Shown here in pieces: positions 1-10,674 of a stretch of 20,240 nucleotides of DNA; the first letter of the stretch is position 1, and the number at the start of each line of letters is the position of its first letter. The stretch spans positions 7,780 through 28,019 of the forward strand of contig JANBQC010000373.1 of assembly GCA_027576995.1 (NCBI GenBank), in the 5' to 3' direction. The stretch is from Dimargaris cristalligena (lineage: Eukaryota; Kickxellomycota; Dimargaritomycetes; Dimargaritales; Dimargaritaceae). The notes below the pieces were generated by a model. That model was not told the origin of the DNA and did not search any database. It saw nothing but the letters and a program-made list of their open reading frames with translations. The translations under genes and the position numbers were made by a program.

Positions 1-978
1 ACCCTACAGAACCCTATTCCGAAGCGCGTTCGAAAACCCCGTGCCGCCGCGAAACAGCTGCCCGTCTACATGGACGCCGTCCCAGAATCCACAGCCGCTC
101 CTATTCCCATTCAACGCTACAAACTAACCCCGTTGCCTGTTTCCACCCCCCCTGAAGGAACGGACTTCAGCGACACCCAAACGGTGAGCATCACCAGCAA
201 ACTGAATCGGTGGATGGCCGGCTTGGAGGTGAATGCGCCGGAAGACATGGAGCTAACCACCCCAGCGGTTCGAGAAGCCGTCCCCTCCCTGATGAACCGG
301 TCCGAATCGACCAAACGGGCTAAAATGGCCCACGACTCAACGCCACGTAAGGACGTAGGGTTTGCTACGGCACCGTCGGCATCGTTTTCGTCGGCCTTAT
401 TAGTACCGCCGACTTCCCCCTATCCGAGGCATGTCAGCAGCGGCAGCCCCTTTCCAGCCCCCAGCGACGATTTTGCCGGCACCGCCCAACGGGGCAATCC
501 GTTGGAACTCATCGAAAGCGGGATTAATACGGGTAACCAATGGTACGCCGAGGATCTCCGTGACAGTACGCTGAAACAGGTGATTCCCGACCCCGGTCGG
601 GAATCCCGGGCATGTCAATTTTACGTCAAACAGGTCCGCGCCGGGGACAGAGCGAAGCAGAATATTCTCTTACGTAGTTTTTGGGCCCAATCCTCCCCAT
701 CCGGTTCGTCGAATCAGCCCCGGATGACCGGTGCAGCCAAGGGCGGGGAGGGAATTCATTACGATATGGTGTATTTCCCCCAGCTCGACACACCCCAGAC
801 CGAAACCGATTTGCAGGCTTGGTGTTCGGCTCACTATAAGAGTCGGATTCGTCTGGTGAACATGGATAATCGAATTGATATGATGGCCCTCAGTTACGTA
901 CTGGAAAATTATAGCCCCGAGGGCTGGCTAGAGTCGCATAAGGAGTACATGGACGCCATCAACAGGGTCCTAAATTGA
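1..978 (+). CDS. Unrecognised protein, 3' part (partial at left edge)
   Basis: The frame is open from base 1 to a TGA at 976-978, so the gene most likely begins outside the window. The Met codon at 70 is the first ATG visible and need not be the start. The 23 codons before it encode a basic stretch (PKRVRKPRAAAKQ) resembling a nuclear localisation signal, and a second basic patch (KRAKMAH) lies at about bases 320-340. The first half is rich in Ser, Pro and Thr and is probably disordered. The last third, from about base 600, is better ordered in composition and ends in a likely helical region (MDNRIDMMALSYVLENY). No signal peptide or membrane segment is visible. I do not recognise the family. 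An AATAAA at 1262-1267 could serve as polyadenylation signal. That it is a real gene is supported by length, codon pattern and balanced composition; function is unknown. Confidence 0.7.
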   Translation, partial: TLQNPIPKRVRKPRAAAKQLPVYMDAVPESTAAPIPIQRYKLTPLPVSTPPEGTDFSDTQTVSITSKLNRWMAGLEVNAPEDMELTTPAVREAVPSLMNRSESTKRAKMAHDSTPRKDVGFATAPSASFSSALLVPPTSPYPRHVSSGSPFPAPSDDFAGTAQRGNPLELIESGINTGNQWYAEDLRDSTLKQVIPDPGRESRACQFYVKQVRAGDRAKQNILLRSFWAQSSPSGSSNQPRMTGAAKGGEGIHYDMVYFPQLDTPQTETDLQAWCSAHYKSRIRLVNMDNRIDMMALSYVLENYSPEGWLESHKEYMDAINRVLN

Positions 979-2212
979 GCCCCCTTCCCCCTCCTCCCCT
1001 GACCCCAGCTGAATGGGCTCGGGGCCTACTTTAAGGGGCTGTCCGACCTCTAGTTGGGATTATGCCTCTCGGGACTAGTTTAGTAGCGGAGAGGATGCGA
1101 ATGGTATGATACTAAAACGAGTGTATTCTACTAACAATCGTATTTAATGGCATATGGCTATGCTATAGTCAGAGTGGAGATGGTGCGACCATCGACGGTG
1201 TTCGTTAAATGTAATTAGGGGGGCGGAGACGATGGCTAGTGGGTACGCAAAATTGGTTATTAATAAAAATGAGTACTATAAGTAACAGTCTGGGGGGGAA
1301 TCTTGGTGATTACTATTGGTAGTCGAAAGGCACTTTGTTAACAAGTTGGTATCTTAGTTTAGGCCCTTGCGATATTGTACACAAATTGAACATTCCGCCT
1401 TTTTAAAATCCAGGCCAGCGTGTTATCCTCTTTCGCCTGTTACCCAGAGCGATGGGGTAGGAGGTTATTGTGCCCTGTCCATTAGACTCGATATCCAAGA
1501 TAAACCCCGCCAAAAGGTATCCTTCTAAGAGGTCGGTTGTTGCCTAAGGTATAACCAGGAGGGGATCGCTGGATAAAGGCTCACAAGGCCTAAGAAAGTG
1601 GAAGAAGGCATACCGTGGATTCTGGTCCCACATTTGGGGTATTTTTCCGGCTATTTGGTATTTAATAGTTTTAGCATCGGGTCGCTGGCTCTAGAGAGAG
1701 AGAGAGAAGATGAAACCGGGTTTGGCTGACACTACTCGCCACTTTATATAGACGTGGCCCCTTTTTCCGATTTAAAGTATGTAGTGCTACAACATATATA
1801 AGAAGGTAGTGCTTGCTACTACTCTCTGGCCCCTGAGTAAATGGCACTGTCTCCCCCTCTTTCATATTACCACCGCGACCTCGTCTCAGCTTCCTCCGCC
1901 CCTTTTATATTTACTTGTCGCGTGGCTCTTTCTACTCTGGTTCCGGGTTGGCAGTGTATCGCAGAGGCGTTGTAATATTCAATGGCCGCTGCACTGAGTC
2001 ACAATCTATAACTCCCACCACCCTGTTGGCCCTAGTAACATATATTGCATCAATTATTAATGCTCTTCTGACTCGCTTAAGAACCACTACCCAGCAAGCC
2101 GCCCCTCCCTCTTCTCCCCCAGTTACTTGGCAATCCCTTTTACTTATATGGTTTTACTACTCATTCTTTACTAACTACTTAGCTCGACTCCTCCGCATTC
2201 AGACTAGTCACC
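979..2212. other. Intergenic, no gene seen
   Basis: Between the partial gene and the prenylcysteine oxidase gene. It holds AATAAA at 1262-1267, a short AG dinucleotide run (about 1693-1706), a TATA-like stretch near 1793-1800, and increasingly T/C-rich sequence towards 2213. Short ORFs at 1671-1865 (-) and 1809-1997, 1915-2271 (+) have no recognisable content. Confidence 0.5.
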
Positions 2213-4618
2213 ATGCGCATTTCCCTCTGGATACTAGTCACCCTCTCCGTGGCCTTGGCCAAACCCACTGAGCCCAAAACTGAAAGGCGGGTTGCCATTA
2301 TAGGTAGGTTTCCTACGGCTTATTTTCCTCAACAACCGGTGGCTCGAAGGTCCTTCCCCCCCTCCCCCCTGGGACGGGCGGTGGGCATGTCCTTGGGCAA
2401 GGGGGGGTACCCTTCATATTCTTAGTCTTGGTGTGAGAGAGTCTGTTGCAACCCGCGAGACCCATTAACTAAGCCCCCTTTTCCCTTTCTTCGCCATACT
2501 TGGTTGGCATATGGGGGTGTGCGCTCTTCCCTTCATGGGCCCACCATAAAACCACCCAGGCGGCGGCGCTTCGGGAACCTCGGCTGCCTACTTTATTCAC
2601 CAGGCCTTCCAGGATAATCCCACCTTCGAGGTCCAACTAACGCTATACGAAAAGAGCAACCAAACGGGTGGGCGGTCGCAGGTGGTCCACCCGCCGGCCC
2701 CTTTTCAGGACTTGCTGGTCGAGGTGGGGGCCTCCATTTTCGTCAAGGAAAATCGCCATATGGTGGAATTCACCCGGGCCGCCGGACTCGAACTGGTCGA
2801 GGCCCAGCGGAAGCGTCGCGAGACTGGTCGATCCCGTATGGGAGTTTGGAACGGCGAGGGGTTTAATTACCTGTCGTCGGGGTGGAGAGTTTGGGATATG
2901 GCCAAGTTTATTTGGAACTACGGGGTCATTACGCCTACCAAGGTATGTATGAGTGTCTGTGTGTGTGTGTGTTTCGGCCGTCTCTAATGGGCCGTTATGC
3001 GAAATTAATTGGTTGTTAATTAACGGCAGGATAGAGGGGCCCTTACCCACTCCCAGCCATAGACCCGGATCCTAGGAATAAGGGAGTGGGGGACAAAGTA
3101 CATTGGTTCTTGGGCTTCCTTTCAGGGGGGTTATTTCTGCTGTTTAATAGGATTTTGCATAACCATGCCTAATCAGCGAATGTATCCCTCCCCCCTTCTC
3201 GGTTAATTGCCATGTTCGAATCCCACTCTAGGTCTCGATGCTCGTCAATGAATTTTTGAATAAATTCCGCCCCATCTACGACGAAGCCGGTCCTTTCACC
3301 ACCATGCAGGACTGGCTTAGTCATTTAGGTCTCCAGGACTCCGCCAGCCAGTCGGCCCGTACCACCCTCGCTGCCAAATCCCATTTGGACCCGGCCTACC
3401 TCAACGACATTGTGGAGATTTCCACTCGGGTCAACTACGCCCAGTCCCTCGACGTCATCCACACCATCGGCATGGCGGTGAGCATGGTCCCCACGACTGA
3501 CCAGGAATACCACGTTGGTGAGGGTAACTACCGGGTCTTTGAGTACCTCCAGCGGGAGAGTGGGGCCGAGATCCGGATGGAGAGTAGTGTCGGGGCTGTG
3601 GTTAAAATGACCACGGAGGAAACGGGCAGTGTGGTGTACGATGTGGTGACAATCGATGGCCGAACTGAACGCTTCGACGCTGTGGTGGTGGCCACCCCGC
3701 TGAACCAGTACCGGGAGGCCCCCATCCAGTTCCATAATCTGGAGGGTCAGGGTGTCCGGGATCTCCCCCCGGCCGTGGACGTGGAGTACCGCACCCTCCA
3801 CGTCACGGTAGTTCTAGGCCAAATTCGGCCGGCCTATTTCAACCGGGCCCCGGGTAAACCGGGAGGTAATGTTTTATTATTATCATCATCATCATCCACC
3901 GTGACTACGGTGCCCGAAACTATTTTCAGCACCCAGGCGGCGGCCGACGGCCCGAATACCCCTTTTACGTCTATTTCGGCCCACCATTTCCTGGCCGAAC
4001 CGCAGATCCGCGAGTATCTCCGCCTCCACCAGCACCAACACCCCGAACTGAATCCCGAGGACCTCGACTATGGTCTCGAGTTCACGATTACCAAGATTTT
4101 CTCGCCGGCGGAATTGAGCGACGTGCAATTGGCCGAGTTCTACGCCTCCCGGCTGTGGGTGGACCGGCGGGTGTTCAAATCGTACCCGGTGTTGCAGCCC
4201 CGGAAGGCGGACGAATTTCCGCCGATTCTACTGGATACCCAATTGTATTACCCCAATGCGTTCGAACCCTTTATTTCGGTAAGTGTAATTTTGCTTTATT
4301 TATTTGTTGATGGCGTGAGTGTGAGTATATGGAAGGAGGGGGAGGGGAGGTCAGCCTTTTAAATCTTTGTTTTATAGCCGAATGGAGGAATTTCACAAAA
4401 CTGATTGTATGGTGCCAATTCAGCGGTGGGGATGGTGGGAGAACATTGGCTTGGTGAGAGGAGAAGAGTGTGGACTAACGTTGCTGCGGTGTCTGGAATA
4501 CTTATTTGGATATACTAATGCCCGCATGATACAGACCATGGAAACCTCCATTTTGTCCGCCAAGAATGTGGCTGGACTGGTTTATAAAGACCTGACGAAG
4601 GTTGATGTCGAGGCCTAG
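2213..4618 (+). CDS. Prenylcysteine oxidase-like FAD protein, four exons
   Basis: Exons by my model are 2213-2303, 2560-2942, 3232-4278 and 4535-4618, giving 534 residues; human PCYOX1 has about 505. The family (prenylcysteine lyase/oxidase) uses FAD and oxygen to cleave the thioether of farnesyl- or geranylgeranylcysteine released when prenylated proteins are degraded, usually in lysosome/vacuole. Residues 1-16 form a signal peptide (MRISLWILVTLSVALA). Splicing exon 1 to exon 2 completes the Rossmann motif G31-x-G33-x2-G36 straight after RVAII, followed by the FAD-ribose glutamate region (LYEKSNQTGGR, about 59-69). Exon 3 carries the substrate-domain body. Exon 4 supplies the short conserved C-terminal flavoprotein segment (TMETSILSAKNVAGLV), joined directly to FEPFIS. 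A run of serines (376-380), encoded by a TCA microsatellite, is an odd insertion. The ATG sits in CACCATG. Family identity is strong; that it acts on prenylcysteine rather than a related thioether is inferred. Confidence 0.9.
2304..2559 (+). other. Intron 1 of the prenylcysteine oxidase gene
   Basis: Starts GTAGGT, ends CCCAG, 256 nt, phase 1. Removing it joins RVAIIG to GGASGTSAAYF and restores an intact GxGxxG dinucleotide-binding loop, which is the main reason for this placement. No ideal branch site is seen close to the acceptor. Confidence 0.8.
2943..3231 (+). other. Intron 2 of the prenylcysteine oxidase gene
   Basis: Starts GTATGT, ends CTCTAG, 289 nt, phase 0. A GT dinucleotide run (about 2959-2972) lies near its 5' end. 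Splicing joins ITPTK to VSMLVNEF. Confidence 0.8.
4279..4534 (+). other. Intron 3 of the prenylcysteine oxidase gene
   Basis: Starts GTAAGT, ends ATACAG, 256 nt, phase 0. A good branch site (TACTAAT, about 4513-4519) lies about 15 nt before the acceptor. A nearer acceptor, TATAG at 4373-4377, would enter a frame that stops after eight codons, so the distal site is preferred. Confidence 0.85.
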
Positions 4619-7360
4619 GGAGAGGGACAATGGGCACACCTGGGCCTATTTTTACGGCGCAGCGTTTCTATTTCTATAAGTGGGGGGAGCCATTACTTAC
4701 CCCTCCCCTTGCCTATCCTATTCCACTCAAACTGTATGTGATTTTGGGATGATTCGGTTAACTGCCATTTATCCCAACTGAATTGGAAGGGGGTGTTATT
4801 TACCCACCTGCTTCTACCGAAGTAACCAAACGCGCACTCCTTTAATCTTAGGGGTTCTGGTTAATTTTAAATGTCTGCTCAAAGTCAGCCTACATAGTGC
4901 TCGAGTCATTCTATACCCAATAAACTCCTTGTACACCTCTACTGAGGCGCTCCCCCCGTCCCCTTTGCTTGTCCTGATGCAGATAGATGTCGGAGTGGTC
5001 GTCACGATTATCGAATATTAAAAACGCATGGAAATTACCTACTTACCCGCCGGTCGTTACAGCATAGTCTAATGGGACTTCGTCAGCCGGGCCTGCTCTG
5101 ACCTTGTTGATGCTGTACCACCGGGGGAGCCCAGTACCGGTCAGACAGCCCATGTAACCGGGCTGCCGACCAGGCCACCACAGGCATTTATTATACTCCG
5201 GTCTCCGACACATCCTGAAGACACTCCAGGGGTACTGACAAGGCCAACCTGGCCGTGATAATACCATGTATATCACCAGGAAGCCTGGTTCGAACCTACT
5301 AGTACATTAATTCTAGGGTCCCCGACATGGTGAAGTAAACCAATGGGCCAACAGCCTAGTAACCAAGTAGGGTGGTCTCCATCTCCGCTGAGCTGGGATT
5401 CTTGAGATACTCCAGTATAAAAAGGACATAAGATTAACCCGGACGTGATCCCTTAGACGACTATGTGCCTATTCGCTTAATACTACTTGTAGCACTCACC
5501 ATTTATCCATTCTCCCTAACTTAACATTGCTAATAAAATCGCTTACTATATCCATTATTATACTCCTATGCTCGTTCATACTCGATACTAGCGACCTCCT
5601 TGACGTTTCCGAATCATCCCAGGCAGTCGGGCCTTTAGTCCAATCCGGGGCTGCCGCTTAGGTGCTTCGTAGGGCCCATTCGGTCGTCTAATGAATGTGA
5701 TAGTCTCCATGCTAAGGAGCAGGGGGCAATGCATCGGGCAATTGATTTGCCTCTCCTTTTCGTTCTTTCCATTCACAGCAGCCGTCGTGATTATGGTATA
5801 TGGGCCATTGAATACACCTTATATCATATACTTTCCTCCATTTATACCACCCAGTCTCGATCTTGTCTGTTAATGAATCACACCCCTCCCCTACTTTCCC
5901 GGCCGTCCCTTCCTTCGCTATTACTTCGGGTGCCCAGTCCAATTCATCGCCCCACACCCTATCCATCTTCATAGTCGTCTCCTGATTACGCTACCCACTT
6001 ATTAACAATGGTCTTGGCTGACTGTATGGCCGACAAAGTAATGCGGGGAGATGGTGATGCATCGGGGACTGGTCTCTTCCTCTCCCGCATACCGACCACC
6101 ATTCCGTAAGCCGCACAGGCACCCCGAGTCGTCAACAGTCCGCGGGTCGACCGAATGGGAGCTTAGGTGCAGGTAATGGGTAATGGACCGCTTGGCCCAC
6201 TTCCGGCTGCATACCGCGCAGCGTAGTCTGGGGACCCCCCTCGTCCATTATTATCGGCCTTCCGTGTGGTGGCGGAATAGAGCCAGCCCTGGTAACCAAG
6301 GTGGGGCGGGGCAAAACAACCCCTCCCGCTGCCGTTGCCGCCGCCTCCGATTCCACTAAGTGACCATACTACATCCACTCCCACTCTTATTCCCCCAATT
6401 CCAAGCCTATTAATTGTATTTGACCAGTTGGGATTGTTTTATATACATTTTATTTAGTACTTCACTATGTACCAGTTTGGCTGTTATAGTTCAATCAGTG
6501 TGGTTCCCATTCAATATGCAGTGAGCAGGTTCAAGAGCACCCCACTTCCCCCAACTGTCCCCTATGTTTTGAGTATAAAATGCCCCCTCATCCTCACCCC
6601 CTCCTGACAACGCATGCGACTCCCCTTTAACTGAAACACCGTTTTAATATCAATTTAAATGTTGATATTAATTTCATCTCCTTTTCTACTTCCACTTCCT
6701 TTTTCAATTGATCATATCTGTCGACCGCTGAGGCTGGCCTCGGGGAGTCATTACCAACTCCACCTAATCCAGTCGTTAGTTAGTGACTAACTGGTTCTTG
6801 CTGATAATCCCCGTTTCATCCTCCTATCCCACACATCCACACCCCATCAGTCGTGCCGCGTTGGCCTGCTCCCAACACGGCTATCAAGAGGACTTCAGCT
6901 GGCCTAGAAGAACCTATTCTACTATCCGCCTGCCTCGTCCCCTATATTCTCATTGACTTGGGAGCGTCATAGACATAGGGGAGCAATGGCCTGGGCCTGA
7001 GCTTCGTCACTGCCCTTTGTTTAGAACTGCTCTATTATTATTTACGTTCCTCTTTTCCCACCTCACCATTACCAGGGTCATTGCTAGTGCCATTCCCTTC
7101 CTTTCACACCTACCTACGCCTCCTCGACCCTTTGTCCAAGGCGAATTTAACGAAGCGGACTTGACCCACCCCAGCTGCTCTTTGCATTGCTGCCATAGTT
7201 ATCCCCACACCCTTTCTCCTCCTCCCTTTTAAAAGCCCGCTCACGCTACACGCCACAGGCGACCCTTGGAGTGGCTGGGGAAATGCAGTGTCCCCGCCTG
7301 CCACTAGAAATAGCTTCTATTCCATACCGTCTATTTTTATATATAGATATAGCCTTTTAA
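4619..7360. other. Long intergenic region, no gene seen
   Basis: About 2.7 kb. AATAAA at 4919-4924 probably ends the prenylcysteine oxidase transcript. From about 5500 onward the + strand is pyrimidine-rich, as before other + strand genes here, and a TATAAAA stands at 6574-6580, some 780 bases before the next start. Short ORFs at 5043-5276 (-), 5712-5972 (-), 6132-6384 (-) and 7017-7232 (+) overlap one another or have skewed composition and match nothing I know. Confidence 0.5.
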
Positions 7361-9427
7361 ATGCCCGAGGTACGGCTGATTCGGTGCCAGGCCCAGCCTG
7401 GGAGGGGTCGGTGTCACGCGGTATTACAAGTTCCTGCAGACACCCCACTAACTGCGAAGGCTCCCCTGCGATATCTTTGTTCCAAGCACCGGCCCCCCAC
7501 AGGATCCCCCGTGCGACCCTTGCGTAAACACTTTCAGACCTCTGCTGAACCCTCTTCCTTCCCAGCGATTCCCACTATCACTGCCACGGACACTGTTCCG
7601 CGGCCCGTCCCCGTTCCTTCTCCTACTTCCACTCCCATTTCCTCAGCCTATATAATACCTACCCACTCCCTCGCCAAACCTCGCTCCTTGAATCTCCCGA
7701 TAACTCCGCCCCGTTCCTCTCCCAGCCACAGTTCCCTTGAATCGTCCCCCTCCCCACCCCACAGCCGCAGCGCCTATATTCCACTCCCTTCCCACCGCCC
7801 CCTCTCCATTCGCTCTCGCAGAATGAGCCGCTTCAACATGAATGCCCTCCGGGACAGTTTACCCCGAACCGACCCCGAGGAGGGCGACGACGAAAAACTC
7901 AACCGGCAGCGGGGCTCACCGTCCGCCGGCTCGAAGGACCGATTAAAGAAAATCGGTCAATACCTCCATACCGGTTGGGACCTGGTGCAGGCCCACCGGA
8001 CCAATGGTCAGGCGCCCCCCTCTCCTTCCCCTTCTTCAAAGCTGTCGACTCCAGCCCCCCGCCCCGATTTCTCGGATGCCCTGACCAATTTGGACCTCGT
8101 GCCGAACACGGCCCACATGGCGTCATCCACGGACGATACCCGCCCCCTATTCTTCCAGGCCAAACGGTTCCAGTTGCCCCGCTTCGGTGACCTCCTGAAG
8201 ACCGAGCGCCCCCTGTACGGCGAAGTGCGGGCGGCTCCGAAGGCGGGCAAGTTCTCTGTTCAATGCCAAGCCCTGACCAAAAACGGGGCCGGCAAACACT
8301 GTAGTAACCGCGTGACCGTGGACCAGGACCCCCGAACGAACGACTGGTCGGATTGGGGGCCAGCCCAACTCTTTTGCAGGCTGCACCAGGACGCCTCCCG
8401 ACTGTCGGACCAAATCCACATTGATATAAGCGAGGGCAAATTTCACGGCCTCGTGGACCCGAATCTGTCCGTCGCGACTAAACGCGCACTTCACGCTGAG
8501 CTGGAGCGCCCCCCCACCCAGGGGGATCGACCGGGCTTCATCTACGTGTACCAGCTTGTGACGCACGAGAAACCCCAGGGCAAATTTGGTGTCTTAAGTC
8601 CCGATGTCACCCTTAAATTGAAAATTGGTCGGTCCGTCGACGTGGAACGTCGCATGAAGCAGTGGAAGGGTCAGTGCGGGTACGAACTATACATGTTGGA
8701 GTTTTTCCCCGCCCCGGTTGACCAGAACAGCATGAATCCCCCTGATGGCGGTTCCCACTCTTCCCCGACCAGCGGTTCCTCCCCCTCGTCATCCTCTTTT
8801 AAGAATCTCCTGGCGTCCTGGTCCCGTAAACTGCAAAACAAACTGGTGGTCGTACCCAACACCAAAATGTCCTTCTCCATTCCCTTCTTGCATACTCTGC
8901 CCACGGCCCTGCGGGACTCCCTGATGTCGACCGTGGCTAATTCCCAGCTCGCGTCTCAGCAGGCCATTTTGCCGAGCCCTTCCCGGGGAGTAGGCAGGTC
9001 GGGTGGTAGCCCGAGGTGGCGGGGCAGCATCGAGTCCGACGACTTTACCGGGGATGGCTATGATAGTGATGGCGATGATAGTGGTTCGCGGAGTACGTCG
9101 ACGGATAGTCCACGCAAATCCACCTCTACTTCGCCGACCCTCGCCAACTTGCCCCGCTGCGCATACGCCAACAAGGCCGAACGGCTGATTCACCTGCAGC
9201 TGCAGGACTGCCGCGTGGAGCAAACCGCCTGCGCCACCTGCAGGCGAATCCACAAGGAATGGTTCGAAATCAAAGTGTCCCGCTCGGCCTTCATTGGTCT
9301 GGACTCCGAAGCGGGCCAGGACGTGAGTGGCTGGCGGCTGGACCCGAAAGTCTGGTTCAACCTGCCTATTCGCCAGGTTGTGGTGCATTGGCTGAAGTAC
9401 CTCCAGGACCAGCATGGTTTGGTTTAG
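7361..9427 (+). CDS. T5orf172/GIY-YIG domain protein (fungal Mug113-like) with two Cys3His modules
   Basis: A 688-residue intronless protein; an in-frame TAA directly precedes the ATG, fixing the earliest start. Module 1: C9, C18, C40, H43. Residues 45-155 are Ser/Pro-rich and probably disordered. Module 2: C302, C314, C339, H342, likely binding zinc. The GIY-YIG fold begins at PGFIYVYQ (391-398, Tyr395) and continues with KIGRSVDVERRM (421-432; KIG replaces YIG, and Arg431 is the expected catalytic arginine). A low-complexity insert of about 150 residues, including an acidic stretch (DGYDSDGDDSG), follows. The fold resumes at KAERLIH (605-611), with Glu607 in the metal-binding position, then C624-x2-C627-x3-H631 and HKEWFEI. 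Fungal members include S. pombe Mug113, known as a meiotically up-regulated gene. The key residues are kept, so DNA binding or nicking is possible, but activity is inferred. No signal peptide is seen; a nuclear location is likely. Confidence 0.93.
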   Translation: MPEVRLIRCQAQPGRGRCHAVLQVPADTPLTAKAPLRYLCSKHRPPTGSPVRPLRKHFQTSAEPSSFPAIPTITATDTVPRPVPVPSPTSTPISSAYIIPTHSLAKPRSLNLPITPPRSSPSHSSLESSPSPPHSRSAYIPLPSHRPLSIRSRRMSRFNMNALRDSLPRTDPEEGDDEKLNRQRGSPSAGSKDRLKKIGQYLHTGWDLVQAHRTNGQAPPSPSPSSKLSTPAPRPDFSDALTNLDLVPNTAHMASSTDDTRPLFFQAKRFQLPRFGDLLKTERPLYGEVRAAPKAGKFSVQCQALTKNGAGKHCSNRVTVDQDPRTNDWSDWGPAQLFCRLHQDASRLSDQIHIDISEGKFHGLVDPNLSVATKRALHAELERPPTQGDRPGFIYVYQLVTHEKPQGKFGVLSPDVTLKLKIGRSVDVERRMKQWKGQCGYELYMLEFFPAPVDQNSMNPPDGGSHSSPTSGSSPSSSSFKNLLASWSRKLQNKLVVVPNTKMSFSIPFLHTLPTALRDSLMSTVANSQLASQQAILPSPSRGVGRSGGSPRWRGSIESDDFTGDGYDSDGDDSGSRSTSTDSPRKSTSTSPTLANLPRCAYANKAERLIHLQLQDCRVEQTACATCRRIHKEWFEIKVSRSAFIGLDSEAGQDVSGWRLDPKVWFNLPIRQVVVHWLKYLQDQHGLV

Positions 9428-10357
9428 AGGGGCCCCCCGCACCTTTTATAATCTCCCTCGTCTCTTTATCGATATCCCCCCTTTTTGGTTAGTTTATACT
9501 CTTCGTTTGCTTAACAAACACATTCGCACACCACACATTCCTACTCATCCGCACGCACATATATGTGCTGTCCACCGCGCAGTTCAGGTGGTTCGGTTCT
9601 TTCGGCTTCTATTGACATACTTGTATACAACATTCCTTTTTATTTCCCTTTCCCGCCTTATCTGGCCAGCCTATGTATTATTTTGGTCTATAGGTCGTTT
9701 GGTAAGTTCTCGAATTCCCCCCTTTTTTCCTTTAAAATTCCTTAGTGGCGGTGAAGCTTGATTATTCACTCACCCACTTTTCTTTTTAAACTAAGTTTTT
9801 GAATGTCCCTCTGATTAGAGTATATCCACACCCCCACACATAGTCTTTCATTCATCTACTTATTCCCCCTCCTTTTGTACATATGTCCTTAATGGTTTCT
9901 CGCCAGGTCCGCGATTATCGGCTTACCACCTGTTGTTTATTGGTAGCAGCTATACCTCACACTCCCCCATATCATACCCGAATAAACACGAATTTCCTTT
10001 TGTTACTGCGCCGAGCTTTGTGGTTATGGTTGAAAGGCGGTGAAGCCAAAGTGGCGGTTAACTACAACAATACAAAATCCTCTTTATGAAGCTCCAATCC
10101 CCCTCGACTTTGGTGTCAGGTGGAGCTCGAGTTAGTGGGCCACGGGCAGGCTGATGGTTTCAACCGAGAGTATTTAAAGAACCCCTTTCAGTGTCGAAAG
10201 CAGTACCCTCCAGCTTCAATTGTTTTAATTTCGCCATCAATCTACTTTTTGGTTCGGCCCCCATCAATTACCCTATTTTCCTTATCATTTATTGGATCGT
10301 CCGGAGTGCACCACTCAGCCTTTCCACCCTCTTAAACCCTGTGCTTCAGTAACCATC
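9428..10357. other. Intergenic, no gene seen
   Basis: T/C-rich sequence after the GIY-YIG gene, with AATAAA at 9981-9986. Several overlapping short ORFs (9414-9761, 9563-9745, 9883-10089) have hydrophobic or skewed composition and look accidental. Confidence 0.45.
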
Positions 10358-10674
10358 ATGTGCCGCGAACCCTCCTTTCGGCCCTGTACCGTCACTCGTT
10401 CCCACGTGCCCAGCCCTTCGTCGACCCCAACCACTGGTAGCCCTACGTCACCGCTCCCACCTCGCCGTTGTCACCCCAGGAGTACGAGACGGCTAGTGAA
10501 GGCAGTTGGACGGATTCCACCCCGGACCAACCCTTGCCGGCCTTTCGTTCGACCGGCTGTCCGACCCGGCCACGAACCCCAGTGTCTAGGGACCCTGCTA
10601 GTATAGGTGCAAAAGTTGCGGGCAACAGGGTCGCAAATTGCCGTGGCTCTCCATGCCGCCGGAAGTATTCCTAA
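10358..10674 (+). pseudogene. Possible small Ser/Pro-rich gene with a broken or spliced frame
   Basis: Frame A opens with ATG at 10358 (MCREPSF...) and stops at 10606, but its second half is Arg/Pro-rich, as in an out-of-frame reading. Frame B, open from just after a TAG at 10438-10440 to a TAA at 10672-10674, has the more protein-like composition (SPQEYETASEGSWTDS...) and ends with a Cys/Arg-rich tail (NCRGSPCRRKYS). Joining A to B would give a protein of roughly 75-105 residues. The join could be a frameshift (pseudogene or sequencing error), or an intron ending CCCCAG at 10479. The donors that keep frame (GTCACT at 10391 or GTGCCC at 10406) are weak. The layout (Met-Cys start, Ser/Pro/Thr body, basic Cys tail) resembles the ORF at 17238. 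Weakly supported. Confidence 0.3.

Noticed and set aside
2643..3050. 135-codon minus-strand ORF over exon 2 and intron 2
   Set aside because: Overlaps the conserved exon of the prenylcysteine oxidase and includes translation of a CA microsatellite as a His/Thr run.
5043..5276. 77-codon minus-strand ORF in the long intergenic region
   Set aside because: Trp/Cys/Pro-rich composition, no neighbour or motif support.
5286..5297. tRNA B-box-like GGTTCGAACC
   Set aside because: The flanks cannot form a five-pair T stem on either strand, and no A box or acceptor stem is found at the right distance.
8789..9442. 217-codon ORF antisense to the GIY-YIG gene
   Set aside because: A shadow of the strongly supported + strand frame; Arg/Gly/Ala-rich composition typical of antisense reading.
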